A stretch of 64,000 bases of DNA from Acanthosepion pharaonis (GCA_903632075.3 CAHIKZ030003485.1:1529501-1593500); one strand, 5' to 3'; counted from the stretch's first letter, positions 1 through 13,020 are shown. Notes: a model not told the origin generated them from the letters alone. A program made the numbers and translations.

Positions 1-87
1 TGAAAACAAAATTATAGCAATCGTCTTGCCTTAAACCTATCCATAATAAAGACATGATAAAGGAACTGTTGTGTAGATGAAAAAAGC

Positions 88-235
88 ATGAGAAACAAGA
101 AATGAACAGGTATGTTTAAATAATTAAGGCACAAGAAACAAACAGGTATATAAATAATAAAGGTATGGTAAAACAAACAGGTATATAAGGCATGAGAAAC
201 GAACAGGTGTGTAAATAATAAAGACATGAGAAAAT
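88..235. repeat. Minisatellite, ~35-bp unit, about 4-5 copies
   Basis: Successive units beginning near 88, 127, 161, 189 and 224 share the core GAAAC-AACAGGTATATAA followed by ATAATAAA. Unit lengths vary between about 28 and 40 bp, so the array is diverged. The open frame on the minus strand here is an artefact of the repeat. Confidence 0.65.
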
Positions 236-432
236 GAAAATGAAGTACTGTTGGCTATGCACACATCAGAAATGATATAAATTCATTTGTGGTTAGATAA
301 CAGGTCATGTGTCATAAAAGAAAAAAGTCTGCATCTTGTGCTAAAGTTGGTTGTCATCCAGAAATATTGATAACAAAGATGATGAGTAAGAAGACTGATT
401 AGTTGTAAATATAGAAATCATTGAGTTTTCCA

Positions 433-500
433 AAATGGTAGCTCAGTAATGCTCCTATACTCCAAACCTAGAGGTGCAGGTTCACATCTTGACAATCAAA
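433..500 (+). repeat. tRNA-like (possible SINE head)
   Basis: The stretch has an A-box-like TGGTAGCTCAGTAATGC and, about 35 bases on, a B-box-like GGTTCACATCT, the spacing of a tRNA-derived promoter. The acceptor stem cannot be folded convincingly and there is no CCA context. I read it as an old tRNA-derived SINE or tRNA pseudogene, not a working tRNA. Confidence 0.3.
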
Positions 501-1567
501 TTTACTATGAAATTAAGAATGTAAAAAGCTTTTCATAAATTACACTGTCGGATTTTATTACACAAGTCAATATTTGCACAACAAAATCAGTCTTAGCCAA
601 CTGACATTAGTGAAATTTTAAGATTTATACAAAAAATATAATTATGTTTATATTTCCTATTTAAATTTTCTGATGAATCAATTCTTGATTGAATAAATGC
701 CTTGCAAGTTCTATTACTAAAAATACTCATGGAAGTTCCCCTATTGCATCATTAAATACTTGAGCTTTATAACTTTAACAAAAGATTGCAATAAATCATA
801 AGTATAGCTGCAGGTCATTATTTAAAGAAGTAAGAGGTTACAAATGAATAAAAACTGACAATGTTTTCCATTTCACTGAAGTAAGCCTTAAATGCATCTA
901 CTATCTTCACTTCCTTTCTTATTTATAACCTTTCGTTTCCTCACTAAAACCAAACTGTGTTTTGAATATATCTTTATCTTCCATATTTTCTTGCAATCAA
1001 AATGGAATGATCCATTATTTATCTGAGGTTATTACAAGACATAACCTCAAAAGATATTATGAAGTTATTGAATGATAAGAAGACAATATCAGAAATTGAC
1101 AAAATTCAAACAGTGAAAAGTCAAAAGAGAAACTAAAAAACATTGGCAAAATAAAAAAAATTGGCTTCCAGAATTTTACAAAAAAAGACATTTGAGAAAA
1201 ATTAAAATGGTAACAATCACAAAAAGTGGATTGACCTGCAAGAAAATATTTGAAGTTGGTATTGCAAATGTAAACAGAGAAAAGATGCAGAATATTAAGA
1301 ACTTTCCTTATTTCACTTTCATGAAAGTAACTGCATTGTTTAATAGCTGGAGATGGTAATGCATTCAACATTAAAGATCCCAGAATACAGGCCAAAGTGC
1401 TTTCCATATGACTAACCCAATAAAACTGACACCCTTTCCAGTCAACCAATTTTCTAGAGTTGCTGTGGAAGAATTTGCTTCTTCTTTCTCAGCTGTGCCA
1501 ACCAATGACAGACTCAAAACAAATATGAAATCCTCTCCCAAATTATTGTCCGTAAAGACAAGGCAGT
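500..1567. other. AT-rich DNA, nothing recognised
   Basis: Frames in this stretch are short and of low complexity, rich in Phe, Leu and Lys from poly-A/T runs. I see no domain, no RNA gene and no inverted terminal repeat. Confidence 0.5.
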
Positions 1568-2297
1568 ATGGATGAAAGGAAATTAGCTGCAAAGATTTTA
1601 AGACTGAAACTGAACCTTGAATAGCAATATTTTAACTACTGATGACTCGCCTTCTTATGCAACTGTGAAGGAGTGGGCTGCAGAATTCAAGTGGGGCAGG
1701 GACAACACAGATAACTCTCAGTCAAGTTGTCCAAAAACCTCAACTACTGATGAACAATTTGATGCCATTCATGTATGATGGACACTTAAGCATTAGTTCT
1801 GGTTTGGTCCATAATGTTTTAACTGAGATCTTGGGGATAAACAAGCTGTCTACAAGATTAATCTCACGAATTCTGACACCAGAGCAGAAGCTGAAAAGGG
1901 TTGACATTTCAAGAACACTTCTGACTCACTTGACCCTGAGAATTTCCACCACAGATTAGTAATTCAAGATGAAACTTAGGTCCACCACTTCGAACCAGAA
2001 CCAAAGAAGTTCAAGCAAGCAGTATCTGTTGGCAAGGTGATGGCTTCTGCTTTTTTTTATTCTAGACTTCCTGGAAAAAGGATAAACTATTAATGAACAG
2101 TACTATGCATCAGAATTAAGACAATTGAAGGAAGCAATCAAGTCAAAATGTAGAAGAAAGGATGGGATTGCAGTGCTTAAGCATTGTTAGACCAAGTGCA
2201 GTGATGTCAAGCGGGACTATATTGAAAAATAGTGAAAAACTGTCTTGTTTCTCTAACTTCTTCTGGGTGAGGCTTAGAACTTTTTGAATGACCCTCA
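1568..2297 (+). pseudogene. Mariner transposase relic with 3' terminal repeat
   Basis: Conceptual translation in shifting frames gives mariner transposase blocks in family order: a helix-turn-helix piece (YATVKEWAAEFK, ~1650), TRLISRILTPEQKLKR (~1850), then the first catalytic block DETWVHHFEPEPKK (~1968) with the aspartate kept, then KVMAS (~2035) and a C-terminal block ending DYIEK* at 2232. The central third, which should hold the second and third catalytic aspartates, is absent: the reading passes from a KEAIKSK-like block straight to the C-terminal block. The 3' end at about 2274-2297 is a typical mariner terminal repeat reading ...TTTTTGAATGACCCTCA and is followed by TA. No matching 5' repeat was found. 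This is a dead, internally deleted copy; family identity is secure, subfamily is not. Confidence 0.85.
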
Positions 2298-2299
2298 TA

Positions 2300-2790
2300 A
2301 GTGGTCCATTTGTCAATGAACTCTTTACTCTGATGTCCAATGTAAAATATATGTGTGTATATGTGTAGGTTTATGTATATAAACTTCAAATTTGAATTAA
2401 TTATAACTTGATTCTTATATTGTTGGACCAAGTAAATGATATAGATTCTATATCTGAATTAAACGTCAACAATTACATTTTTAAATTCTCTAGTGGTTTA
2501 ATTTTTGGCATTCATCTTGAAATCAAAATGGTAGTCAGACTATATGTCCTGGCTTTATATGGAAAAGTAGAAAAAATAAAGATATTAGTATACACATTTT
2601 CACATATTTTTTTCATATTCCAAATATTTTTTTTTTCAAATCAATTTTTACGTGTCCATTGTAAAAGACTTCATATTTTAAAATTCACAGGACATTTTAT
2701 CAGAAATAAAATAATTTTTCAATACTTTCACTTATATTAATCAAAAATTTTCTTTTAATTTGCTAATTTTTTTATTTTTGGTAATTAAAG
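2300..2790. other. AT-rich DNA, nothing recognised
   Basis: Contains a 110-codon open frame (2408-2740, +) made almost entirely of Ile, Phe, Lys and Leu codons from T/A runs. It has no motif and no coding-like composition, so I do not call it a gene. Confidence 0.45.
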
Positions 2791-2793
2791 TTT

Positions 2794-2990
2794 ATTAGAG
2801 GTGCAAGTGACTTAACAGTAAATAGCATAGAAAATGACTTCAGCAAAGCAAGTTCAAATCCCATCTGCGATAATGTGATGTTCACTTTGCATTAATGGTT
2901 GATTGGTTGGCAACCAGTCTAGAAGAACCTTTGTCAAAGGTTCAATGGGCCAGTGGGTCATGTTAAGGCCTATCACTGCGTTTTTTTTTT
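2794..2990 (+). repeat. Probable tRNA-derived SINE, diverged
   Basis: A-box-like TGACTTAACAG near 2807 and B-box-like AAGTTCAAATCCC near 2849 have tRNA promoter spacing. The body at about 2900-2925 (GGCAACCAGTCTAGAAGAAC) resembles the body of the SINE at 61.8-62.07 kb (GGCAACTGGTCTAGGAGGAC). It ends in a T run followed by a G run. I infer an old copy of a related SINE; a chance B box is the alternative. Confidence 0.4.
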
Positions 2991-2999
2991 GGGGGGGGG

Positions 3000-4416
3000 T
3001 TATACAGACTTTGCAGAAGGTCTCTGACTAACAAATAGACTTGAAATGCTGAAGAAATGTTCATTTTTCTTGTTTACATGTCTACAGACATATCATTTCA
3101 AACAGGTTTGTATAAAAGACAAGAGGTCAGAAATTCTGTTTGTGGTTTTACAATGTGGCCTGTTAGTTACAATGATTATGATTAAAATTTGCTTCTATAC
3201 ATTGTGATACTTAACCAATTTTAGATAATTACTGTTACAAGGTAAAAGACAAATATTGTTAACTAAGAGGAAATTCTATAACCAAATGCTATTTAACTTT
3301 TTTTTTCACTTTTTCAGATAAGATAAAAACTGATTTAGATTGAACAATGAGTTCTGATAATGTTAATCTACTTGAAAATTCATTAAAGAAACAATCAAGA
3401 ATTTTAATAAAATTGATATTACTCACTCTTTTGCTTTTCGAACTATTTTAAAATTCCTGAAAAGAAATAAAAATATCAAAATATACTGATACTTTTGAAA
3501 CCAAAATAGATTTGATAACAATGTCACTCATAAAAGGTTTTTCTAACTCAATAATAATTTTTCGACAATGACATCATCAATTTCTTTTTCATTAACAAAT
3601 CTCTAATTTATCATTTTATGCAAAATAGACAATTTTTCAACAAATTTTCAATGATCTTATTGCCCTTGTTTCATTCTTGTTTTATAAATCTGGCCTTGTA
3701 TCAGAAATTATACATTCTATAGAGTGTCATCAAAATATTTAAAAAAAGATGTTGAATTGACATATTTTCTTAATGAGAGAGCCAAACTATCTGAATAAGA
3801 AATTTAGTAAAAACTAATGCATGACTTCTTCAATCAGACTGAAAAATCAGGGGTGAAAAAGAAAACATCTTAACTGTTGAGAAAATAAAAACAATATTTA
3901 TCCAATATTAATTTATTGTTTCTTTTTTAAAACTTACAAGGAGTTTGTATAGAAATATTTATTTTTATTTTTTTGCAAAAGTGAAAAAAAAAGTAAAATA
4001 AAAGGAAATTTTTTTACATATTTTTTATGTAACCTCCTTATCATACATACACAAACATAAATGTGTTTCTTATAAATTTCACAAAACAAAAACCTGTCTC
4101 TAAAACAATATTCAATTAAGAGCTTAAGCTAACTACAAAAATCATACTTACAGATGATGAATATTCAATTAACAAATAAGAATAATTAAAATAATTAATA
4201 ATTAAAAATTGTTAAAATTTCAATGTTTATTCTCACCTTTAGCAAAAAATATTACAATAATCAGCTTGGAAATTTTCACATACCACTTTATAAAACTGAT
4301 GTATAGATCATATATCAAATCTATATACAATGTCTCTCTGGAAAGTACCCAACCATTTTGAATATCTTGAGATATGGTAGATCAGACTTGATGTAACTTG
4401 AGGAGCTTACACATAA
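3000..4416. other. AT-rich DNA, nothing recognised
   Basis: No frame above 60 codons and no repeat boundary is visible. T and A homopolymers dominate. Confidence 0.5.
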
Positions 4417-4464
4417 GAGATTGTCTGTTTTTGCATGTGTACACATGCAAGAACAGACAATCTC
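4417..4464. repeat. 48-bp near-perfect palindrome
   Basis: The two 24-base halves, GAGATTGTCTGTTTTTGCAT... and its mirror, pair throughout except one T/C mismatch, and meet at TGTGTACACA with no spacer. A transcript would form a ~22-bp stem with almost no loop; duplex DNA could form a cruciform. I see no terminal repeats or gene beside it. Confidence 0.85.
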
Positions 4465-7400
4465 TCATCCAGTAAAACCATCAAGTGAGTTTGTGTATTG
4501 TGTGGTTGCCATTCATAACAAATATGCATAGAGTTATACTTTGAATTTTGACATTCATATAGAGAAATAATTTGAATGATTAAAAAACTTCTGGGGATGA
4601 TACAACAGATAAAATTCAGATAGAATTTTGGTACCAACACTTGAAGCCATTCAAAGAGATCTGTGTTCTGAAAAATCTTTAATAAACAGTTGAAAATGAA
4701 GATTGCAATCAAACAATACCAGCAATTAACAGACCTGGAGCATCTATTGATTGTGAAGAAAGTAATCCAGCTATTTTGCATATTGTCACACACTGTGCAG
4801 CTCCCAAGATACATAAAGAAAAAAAAAGAGGGCAAAACAGCTCACCCTGGAAACAAAAACAAAAACTAAACATTTCCTTGTTGAAATTCATGCTGCCATA
4901 AAGAATTGATACACATGTGGATAGCCTGAAAAAAATTCAGAAGAGTAAATCAGAATTAAAAAGGAAAGAAAATGAGTTTGAAATCACCTGTAACAAATGT
5001 TAAACTCTTTTGTCAGACACACACACATAGAAAACCTCATCAACAGAAGTAACCCATTTCCAAGTTTGGAGCATGCATAAAAAGAAAAAAAACATAGTAG
5101 TTCTCTTTCACTGCAGTTCGACATCAGGAAGGACACTAAAGTTAGTGCTCCATGCAATAGACAGAACACCTCACTCACTTGCTAATTCACCAGCAGAATA
5201 AGTTCTTCCCTTATTTACATAAAGCATTCCCGGAAATCTTCCCTACGTGAAAAATGTTCCTGATAGAATAAGTATTTCTATCTTGTTTTGTTTCACTCTT
5301 TTGTTTGTCTATTTTTTCAGCCAACTCAGCACAAAGTTTTTGTTCAACACACAACCCCTTAAGTAACAACAGTTTGGTTACCATGAGTTTTTTACTTCAT
5401 GTTAACTTTATACACCAATGAACATCAACTTCAAAAGAAACCTGGGCAAAAATTATAGGTTTTGGAAACAAAAATATGATTTTTATTCACTTGCTGCTGG
5501 AGTAGCCAAAAAGATGAGTAAATACAGGTTGCTACATTCCTACATGTGGCTGGATCACAAACTCAACAAATTTTCAACGTTCCTGGAGCCTATTCAGAAA
5601 GTATAAATAACACGAAATCAAAGAAAAGAACAGTAGTAGAACAGTAAATCTCCAGAGCTCAACTACGTATGTGAATTCTCATTCTTCTACCACACACAGA
5701 GACACAAAATTACAATTGCACTACGCTGTGAACTGTCTGTCCAAAAAGCCAAGTAACCAACTCAGAATTCTATCATTCTTTTGTACAACTTTCTCATACT
5801 TAAACTCAGTTATCACATATTGCTGAACTCTGAACATTTTAAACAAGAAAGTTCTTTTACAATCTCACATCAGTACAGGGGGAACTACTTCCTCTTTCTT
5901 AACTTTGTTTCACCAAACACAATTGTTGTACTCGCTTGTTTTTCAATACATGTTATTGTTGATTACTGAATAATCTCTTGTTATACCTTCTTTGTGTTTC
6001 TTTGTAAAATTTAAATGTGATGTGCTAATCAAAAACGCAACCTTCACCAAAGCCTTCTTAACAATTTTATACCAAATCTCATTAGCATGCCACAGTGTTA
6101 CTGCTACCTAATCCTGCCACAAGTTTTTCATTTAACTGGTTTGGCTTTTAAAACAAGCACTTTTGAAGAAATTGTAAAATGTGCTTAAACGGGTAGGAGG
6201 GAGCCATAAAAAATCATCACTCAAAGAAAGGGTGCCATGAATAGAAAAAGGTTGGGGGGAACCACTGCTGTGGTTGTGGCTGGGCTCGACTCTACTCGAC
6301 TCTCTCTCTCTCACACACACACACAGACACACACACATTAGTATCAGATTTTTGGTCAGCCTTATTTTCTGTCGGGCTCCGATGGACTGTTGCGGAGTGA
6401 TTAGTTTGTTTATAAATAAAATGTAGATCGAAAGGTGTTCTTTTTTGTTGGGTGAGCGAAAACATCTCAACAAACATTTTAATTTACTCGTATGGCAGAA
6501 GAAGGCTGTCAAACACCACAATAAGACAACATTTGCAATATACGAAATTGTATGATGACTGGGGGAATTTATTAGTGAGTTGCAGAATTTAAAGTTGACA
6601 CAAAAATGTTTTTAATTTTATGGCATGTAAAGTGTCTTTGTTTAGTAGTGTGTTTAGGATTTGTAATGAATAAATAAATCAATTCGGAGTCAAACAAATT
6701 GTTTTTAAACAAATCTTTTCAGTTAAGTAAGAAGCATTTTTTTTTAACTGTAGTGAACCCTGACGCCACCGCCGCCACTGTAATGAAGGATAACCTTTCT
6801 TCAGTCAATAATGGTTATCAAAATGAATGCAGTCGCAACATTTTTTTTTCTCTTTTCGAAAATAAATATTAAAATCGGATTTTTAAAAACTTTTGTGCCG
6901 AATTCTGAATTTGTTTTCATGGTTGCTTTTTTTTTTTCTTTTTTTTATAACTGCTGATGTTTTTCGTAATTTTCGTTGTTGACAACATTATTATTACCGA
7001 GGTCAGAAATAAAAAAATAAAAAATCCTTAACGAGTAAAAAAAAATATGCCAAGGAGCAAATTGCAAAAAGAGACGAAAAGAAAGACACGACGAACCACT
7101 GACCTGAATGAATTGCTGCAAATTTAAAATGTTTACGAGGAAATTTTATTTGATTGACAAAATAAAAAAAAAATGATCGTCGTAGTTTGACTTTATGAAT
7201 GTAATTGTAATGTAATTTATTTCCTGTTTGTTTAAGCAGTAATGTTTACAATAGTCAATAAAATTATTTCTTTTTTTCTTCCTGGTTTTAGAACAATCGA
7301 AAAAAAAACTAAAAAAAAAAGTTTTCTTCGTGATTGTTATTTTTTTTCTCATCCATCCACAATGTAAGCGGTCGGTGTTCGAATGGAGACTAAGACTCTT

Positions 7401-9800
7401 ATCATCAACAACTGTGTGGCCTTTTGTCTGGCTCATCTGAATATTGGAATACAAAGTACTGCCAGTAGTAAACAACTTTCTAACTAAAGCCAAACAGAAA
7501 CTTAATTTCTAATAAATAATTTTTTTCAAAATTTTTACGAAAATTGATTTAAAAGAATCTGTCATTGAATAGTTTTAAAGGCGAGTTGTGTCTGTGATCA
7601 ACCCCGGAAAAAGTTGCATTGCTTTCCACCACCAACGTGGACTGAAATCTTTTAAAACGTTTTGAAATGGAAAAAAATACCATGTATACTTCGACAATAA
7701 TTAAAAGAAAAAATACAAAAGTACACGTTAAAAATTCGTTTTTAATGCTTAGATTTGATAATTAAACTTAAAAAAAAATAACTTTCCTCAAATTAGTAAA
7801 AACGGCATTTAAAAAATTAAGTAACACAGATTATAAAAGAGATTTATGACAAAAAAGATTATTCGACTTACATTTTTAGTCCTTTAAATAATTCCTAGTT
7901 TTTTGTGTTTGAGTTTGTTCTTTCTTTATAAATTGTAATTTATCAAAAAATAGTATGTGACAGTTGCTGATTTCTCAGGTAACTGCGATCAAAAAAACTT
8001 TTAGTTCATTTGCCTGTAATCTTTTTTTAGTTCAATCGTTGAAAAAAAAAAAAAAAGGAAAAGGCGGGAGAAAAAGAAAAGGAAAGAAACAAGCGCACAC
8101 GAGAGTCACATAAATTGACAAGTTGCAAATTGAATAGGACATTTAACGCCACTTAAGTACGTCAGCATCTTTCCCCAATAACAAACTTTTAAAAAAGGTA
8201 AAAGTTAAAACCCTTTCCAGTCTTCACTATATTGATATAAATCTTTCATTTTTTTTCTTTTATATTTTTCAAATCTTGAGAAATTGAAGCAAATATAAGT
8301 TACTTTCATAATTTGTTTGGAAGAGATCACGTACAAAAATTGTTACCGTTGTTGTCAAAAGTCAGTCACAAGTGCTTTTTTTATCTGTTTAAAGAAGCAA
8401 TTTAGTTAAGTTCGTGTGGCAAACTAAACTCATGTTGGAAGTTAGGTTCCTACTAGGCGCTTCCTTCATCTCTGTTTGCTTTTGTTAGGCAAAGTTTTTT
8501 TTGTAAATAAAAAAAAACTGTTGCTAATTGAAAAAGCTTTTCGCGATACCTTTGCCTAAAAAGTACTGTTTTGCTTCTTTCTTCAAACGTTTCTTTAAAA
8601 TTTACAGAAAACTCGGTGAAAAAAAATAACTAAAATAATTTTTTTCTGCCTTAAAATAAAAACTTGTCTACGTATTTTTATTTTTACTTTATAAAAAGTT
8701 TGTCATTTCTCACTTTTTCATGCCATGTCACTTCACTTCAGGATGTGTGGTCGGTCATGTCTCTCCACAGTTTCCTTTTCTTTATTATCTGCTAATAATT
8801 GCTATGACTTTTTTGGGGACGAATGTGGGTTGGTTTTTCGTTGCTTTCTCCACAGTTTTGAAATCAAATTTGTTCTTCCTGGTTAGCTGCCATCAAAGAC
8901 AAGAAAGTCCAGTCTACCCTAGGCCCTTAGTGTTATCGATTCCCAGCTGGATTGAGGGAAGATGGATTCACGCCTTCCCAAAAAGGCATTAGAGCGAAAT
9001 GGACGCAAAAGACGAAGCCAGAACTTGATCTCAACTCGTTTATTCCACTTTCCGCGTTAATAACCATTACGCGAACATCCACATCATGTAAGTAGAGAGT
9101 TAAACTTAAAAGAAAATATGTAAGTATTCATATTTATCTTCTAATTATATTCTTGCTAACAACAAATTCAAATCCAGACCCTTCTCTTCGCACCTCCTCT
9201 CGTTTTTTTTAAAGACTCCTACAGTAAACTGCACTTAAATTCAAGTTGCGTGGACGTAGGCCTAATTAATATGTGAGAAAATTCCCTTTTTTTTCATTTT
9301 TACCTAATTAGAACTTTATTAATTTTGGGATCTAGCAACTTCATTAAAAAAGAATAAGAAAGGAAAATACTATCCGATCGTCAGTAGGGAAATTTTTCAC
9401 GAAGCGGATAGATCACAGGGAGAGCAACTGTTCGGCCAACATATTCCTTTCGACACCGACGAATGTAAAATTCTTTTCAACTAGAGCTATAGTTATAAAG
9501 AGGACTTTTATTTGAATGGAACTTAAATCTCCCAGAACAAATATTTTATCTTTATTCTTTTTTATCACAAAAGATTTTTCTTTCAGAACTATACCGAAAC
9601 TATATATATATTTTTGTGATAAAATTTTGCTTTGTTTTTATTTGTTTGCAATGCTTGGATTCCTTTATCCATCACCGTTTTTGTTATTTCTTTTCTGAAA
9701 GTATTTCTCTACACATCTGCAAATCTCAGAATAAGTTGAATATAAATTACATCCGCTACAAGTTTGAATTAGGCTTTATTTGATGTCATCTGTTCAGCAG
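4465..9800. other. Long AT-rich stretch without recognisable genes
   Basis: Many short frames occur on both strands but none shows a domain. A (CT)n/(CA)n tract lies at 6299-6338, with poly-A/T runs near 6850, 7280 and 8040. The 90-codon frame at 8720-8992 (+) has a hydrophobic N-terminal half but no known motif, no clear start context and ends in simple sequence, so I leave it uncalled. From 9.8 kb rightward the minus strand holds the decayed end of a Ty3/gypsy pol. Confidence 0.5.
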
Positions 9801-9819
9801 CAGCATTGTTTTAAGTTTT

Positions 9820-10700
9820 CTAAAAAAAAAAATATGTGTATGGACGAAGTGAGTCTCCCCCTCTCAAGTAAGTATGACCTTGGCTTTGCAGCAGCCTGTT
9901 TAATTATTTCAGATTTTTACAAGTCAGTCTTTTCATCCTGGACTGGATCCAACGGTGAATATCGGCGATTATTCTATTGATCATAACAATCATTTGTCTT
10001 GTTTTTGCCTAGTCCACTTACTTTTTTCATTTGTTCCTCACTGAGCTGTTTCTTTTAGAGACTAGTAATATTCGAAAAGATCTACTATTGAACAACTCGC
10101 CTGGGGATTTGATGCTGGTTGAAAGATGTGTGACATGATGTCATGGCCAAATGACAGTCGGTGCTAGTTTTTTGCGCTTTCAAATGTAGATTTGTACATA
10201 TGTTTACTATCCTCTCGACAAAATCATTTGGCTGAGGATATTTCAGTGCTAATTGTATGTATGAAATTGATTTTTTCTGTAAAATCAACAAATTCCTGCA
10301 GATCAAATACTCTTTACTCATCGAGTATTTATTTCATCTGTTTAATTTCAGCAGATTTGATAGAATGAATGCAGAGTACAAATGGTCAACCATCAGAATG
10401 TAATTGTTGTATTCCATTGTGAAAAGCCACGTGCTGACATACTACCATGGTTAGCAAGAGGTCTTATGCACGAACAAAGTTTCTGATGGGGTGATCACTT
10501 GATATTTCTGGCATGTGGAACATTTAGCAACCATGTACTCAATGTCTCTGTTAATCGCTATTCAGAAAATAGTCAATGTCTTCAATCTCTTTGCCCAGAT
10601 TTGGCGACTCACTTAACAAAAGATTAGCTGTCGGGATTTACTTTCCTTCACTAAATCATAGCTTTAATCTTGATAAGCGGTCTTGATAGTGTGGACTCTT
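9820..10700 (-). pseudogene. Ty3/gypsy integrase relic
   Basis: Read on the minus strand, the order fits a Ty3/gypsy integrase. First comes the zinc-finger tail KCSTCQKYQ (~10540), then a core block with MVDHLYSAF (~10390), then KYPQPNDFVERIV (~10220), where the catalytic glutamate stands in the usual (N/D)xxVER context. A C-terminal block with KPRSYLLERG (~9880) resembles the integrase C-terminal domain. Several stops and frame changes separate the blocks, and the aspartate region is decayed. The best uninterrupted frame is 10085-10321. It lies on the same strand as, and downstream of, the gag and RT pieces at 13.1-14.6 kb, so I infer one element later split by insertions. Confidence 0.7.
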
Positions 10701-10729
10701 CTAGTATTCTAACCTTCTCTAACCTTAAA

Positions 10730-11410
10730 AAGGCACAGTCCACATCGTACGCCTACGTACAGAAAAACCTCAACCAATAGAAATGGCAAGAATCGAACCA
10801 AGCAATTCCATTGGTCAATCGTCTTCTGAAACAAGAATTGCGCCAAAACGACTTGAGCCACTTTTGAAAACCCAAGTGTTATATAAAGGAAAGGCAGACA
10901 GCCCCTTTCAGTGGAAGCGGAGCAGCAGAGTAGCTGTAATTACCAACCTTCAAGATGTAACATTTCACCGACTCCCGTCTTAGTCATCGCTGACCAGACG
11001 ATAAAGAAAATTACCAGCCCCATTCAGTCAGTCTAGCAAATTCACCGAGCAATTGCCTAAATACTCCACGACGTTTGGAAAAACAATCTTGCCGCGCTTT
11101 TCAAAGAACACTCACTGACTCACTTTGAACATTCAACGAACGACTCCAATATTTGATACAAACAAGAAAATAGCAAACATAACGACACAGAGACATCAAA
11201 CATTCCAGCAACACCTACAATTTACGCACGCATTAATACACATATTGTTCCAGTTTGTAAATGTTTAATTGTATATAAATGCTTTAATGTTTTGATCTAT
11301 ATATGTCTCGTTTTTTTCCTTGTTTGAAATCTCACGCTTGTTTGTATATTTGTTTGGGACACGGTTAGACACGCAACCGATAATAACAAATCCTTCTGAT
11401 AAATCAAATG
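10730..11410 (+). promoter_or_regulatory. Possible solo LTR or promoter block
   Basis: More GC-rich than its surroundings. A TATA-like TTATATAAAGGAAAGG at about 10879 is followed by a C/G-rich stretch, as in an LTR or a Pol II core promoter. The 66-codon frame over it (10783-10983) shows no motif. LTR ends and target duplication were not found, so this is an inference from composition. Confidence 0.3.
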
Positions 11411-11945
11411 ACCCAAAAGTCCCAACAATAGTCTTGGAGATGCTTGTATTAGATTCCTAAATGAGATTGAATCTAATGTTTGCGGTCAGTTTGAATTGTC
11501 ACTCTAGTCTAAGATAATGATGAAATCTTAGCTGAAAACAATCGCAAGTCTCTCCCTTTCGATCTTAGAGTATCGTTCTCCGGTCCTAGGAGTGTTTCTC
11601 TAGGAGAATCAGCTGGAATATCACCCTGTGACCTTCATATATAAGTAGGAAATATCAACTGAAAACAATCGCAAGCCTCTCCTTTTCAATATTGCAGTAT
11701 TGTATTTCCTGTTCTCTATTTATTGTTTCTTGAATTTTTTACTAGCAAAAATAACTCGTATGTCGTTCTGAAGGAGAGAGAGATGCATTAAGCTAGTAGT
11801 CGATGTGTTGACTTGTATAACGAATGGTGTTTCTGGGCCAAATATTTATAAATTTACTCTTTGACGCTGTCAAATGCTGCTGCTTGTCGCTGAGATAACC
11901 AAATAAACACTATTTTTAGATATCAGCTCATAGAGTGGTTTAGTC
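11410..11945. other. No gene recognised
   Basis: Two imperfect direct repeats, CTGAAAACAATCGCAAG at about 11532 and 11658, each followed by similar CTCTCC(C/T)TTTC sequence, suggest a local duplication of about 125 bp. Nothing else is recognised. Confidence 0.4.
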
Positions 11946-12240
11946 CAGTGCTACTCAAAGTGATGGTCCGCGGACCGGTGCCGGTACGCGAAGCATCAGC
12001 TACCGGTACGCGGCCAGTGTGCAGGCCATGCTAAAGAATCATTTGAAGCTTATTTTTTATTACTTTTACTTTTATTACTTTTTATATGTTTTGATATTGA
12101 ATTATTTTTTGCAAAATAAATGGAAGATAAAAAATAGTTAACTTTTATTATATTCATTATATTTCCGGCATAAATTAATATTAACACGAAATACAGGTAC
12201 GTGACACACTGAGAAAAAATGCCAGTCGCCATATCAGAGT
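11946..12240 (+). mobile_element. hAT-type transposon end (fragment)
   Basis: Starts CAGTGCTACTCAAAGTG, which fits hAT terminal inverted repeats of the CAGTGGTTCTCAAA type, and runs into a GC-rich block (GGTCCGCGGACCGGTGCCGG) of the kind seen near the ends of animal hAT elements. No matching inverted end and no transposase were found in the window, so this is one end only. Its position between integrase and RT pieces of a minus-strand gypsy element suggests it inserted into that element. Confidence 0.55.
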
Positions 12241-12482
12241 CAACAATGTGAAATGGGAGAAGTATATGACCAATCCGCGGAAACTGTTTTGCAGCCTCGA
12301 GAGGTGCATTTGAGTAACTACATTTGGGTTTTCTTGGAATATGGTTTTATACCATCTCTTGATACAATGTGATCGAAGAATGGTATCTCTGACGCTCATA
12401 TCATAAACTTTCAGGATTAAGTTTTCAATTTCTCTCTCCATAGCCATTTGAAGATGATCAGTGAGTGCTTGGTCATAGTTAT

Positions 12483-13020
12483 TACTAGCAGTAGAGCCCG
12501 GCGTTACCCAGGGATGTAACAGTAAGAGATAGATCAAGTATCGACCATCATAAAGACTGAAAAATAAAATTGACAAAGATTATTGTTTAAGGTTGACGGA
12601 CACGCATGTCTTAATTAGTTTTATTATTTTGTTTTTTTTTCTTTGTTTTTTTTTTTTACGAATTGGTCAAACCCAAAAACTCAAGTCTACCGATTGAAAA
12701 AACATTGTTTTTCAAACCTGGGTTTTATAATAAGCACAAAACAAATAACTTGATAACTCGATATTAATAAGTATAACTCGATATGAGTTGTCCCCCTTTC
12801 ATTAATGCCTCTTAATCGTGTTTTCAAATTGATTTTGTGCAAAAACAATTGTGTTTTACCAATTTTTGGCGCTGTCAGAACAACCCCAAGGTAATTTTAC
12901 GTACTCCTGTGAAGTTTTCTTGAAATCGGTTGAAAAATGTGGGAAATCTGATCCAATATATAAACGTACAGACACACACACACACACGCGCGCAATCTGC
13001 GTTTTATAATAAGTAAGATA
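12483..13020 (+). repeat. Dispersed repeat with CCCGGCGTTACCCAGG start
   Basis: Begins CTAGCAGTAGAGCCCGGCGT... and ends in (AC)n followed by CGCAATCTGCGTTTTATAATA at about 12990-13010. These two ends are a pattern I associate with a repeat family common in invertebrates. The interior is AT-rich and non-coding (12600-12960). I cannot assign a class; the boundaries rest on the two ends. Confidence 0.45.

Noticed and set aside
4407..4835. 142-codon minus frame
   Set aside because: Overlaps the 48-bp palindrome and low-complexity sequence; residues show no motif.
8720..8992. 90-codon frame with hydrophobic N-terminal half
   Set aside because: No domain, no coding-like composition beyond chance, and no exon-like borders that I can support.
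12181..12576. 131-codon minus frame across the hAT end and the next repeat
   Set aside because: It spans two unrelated repeats and no part matches a known domain, so it is a chance frame.
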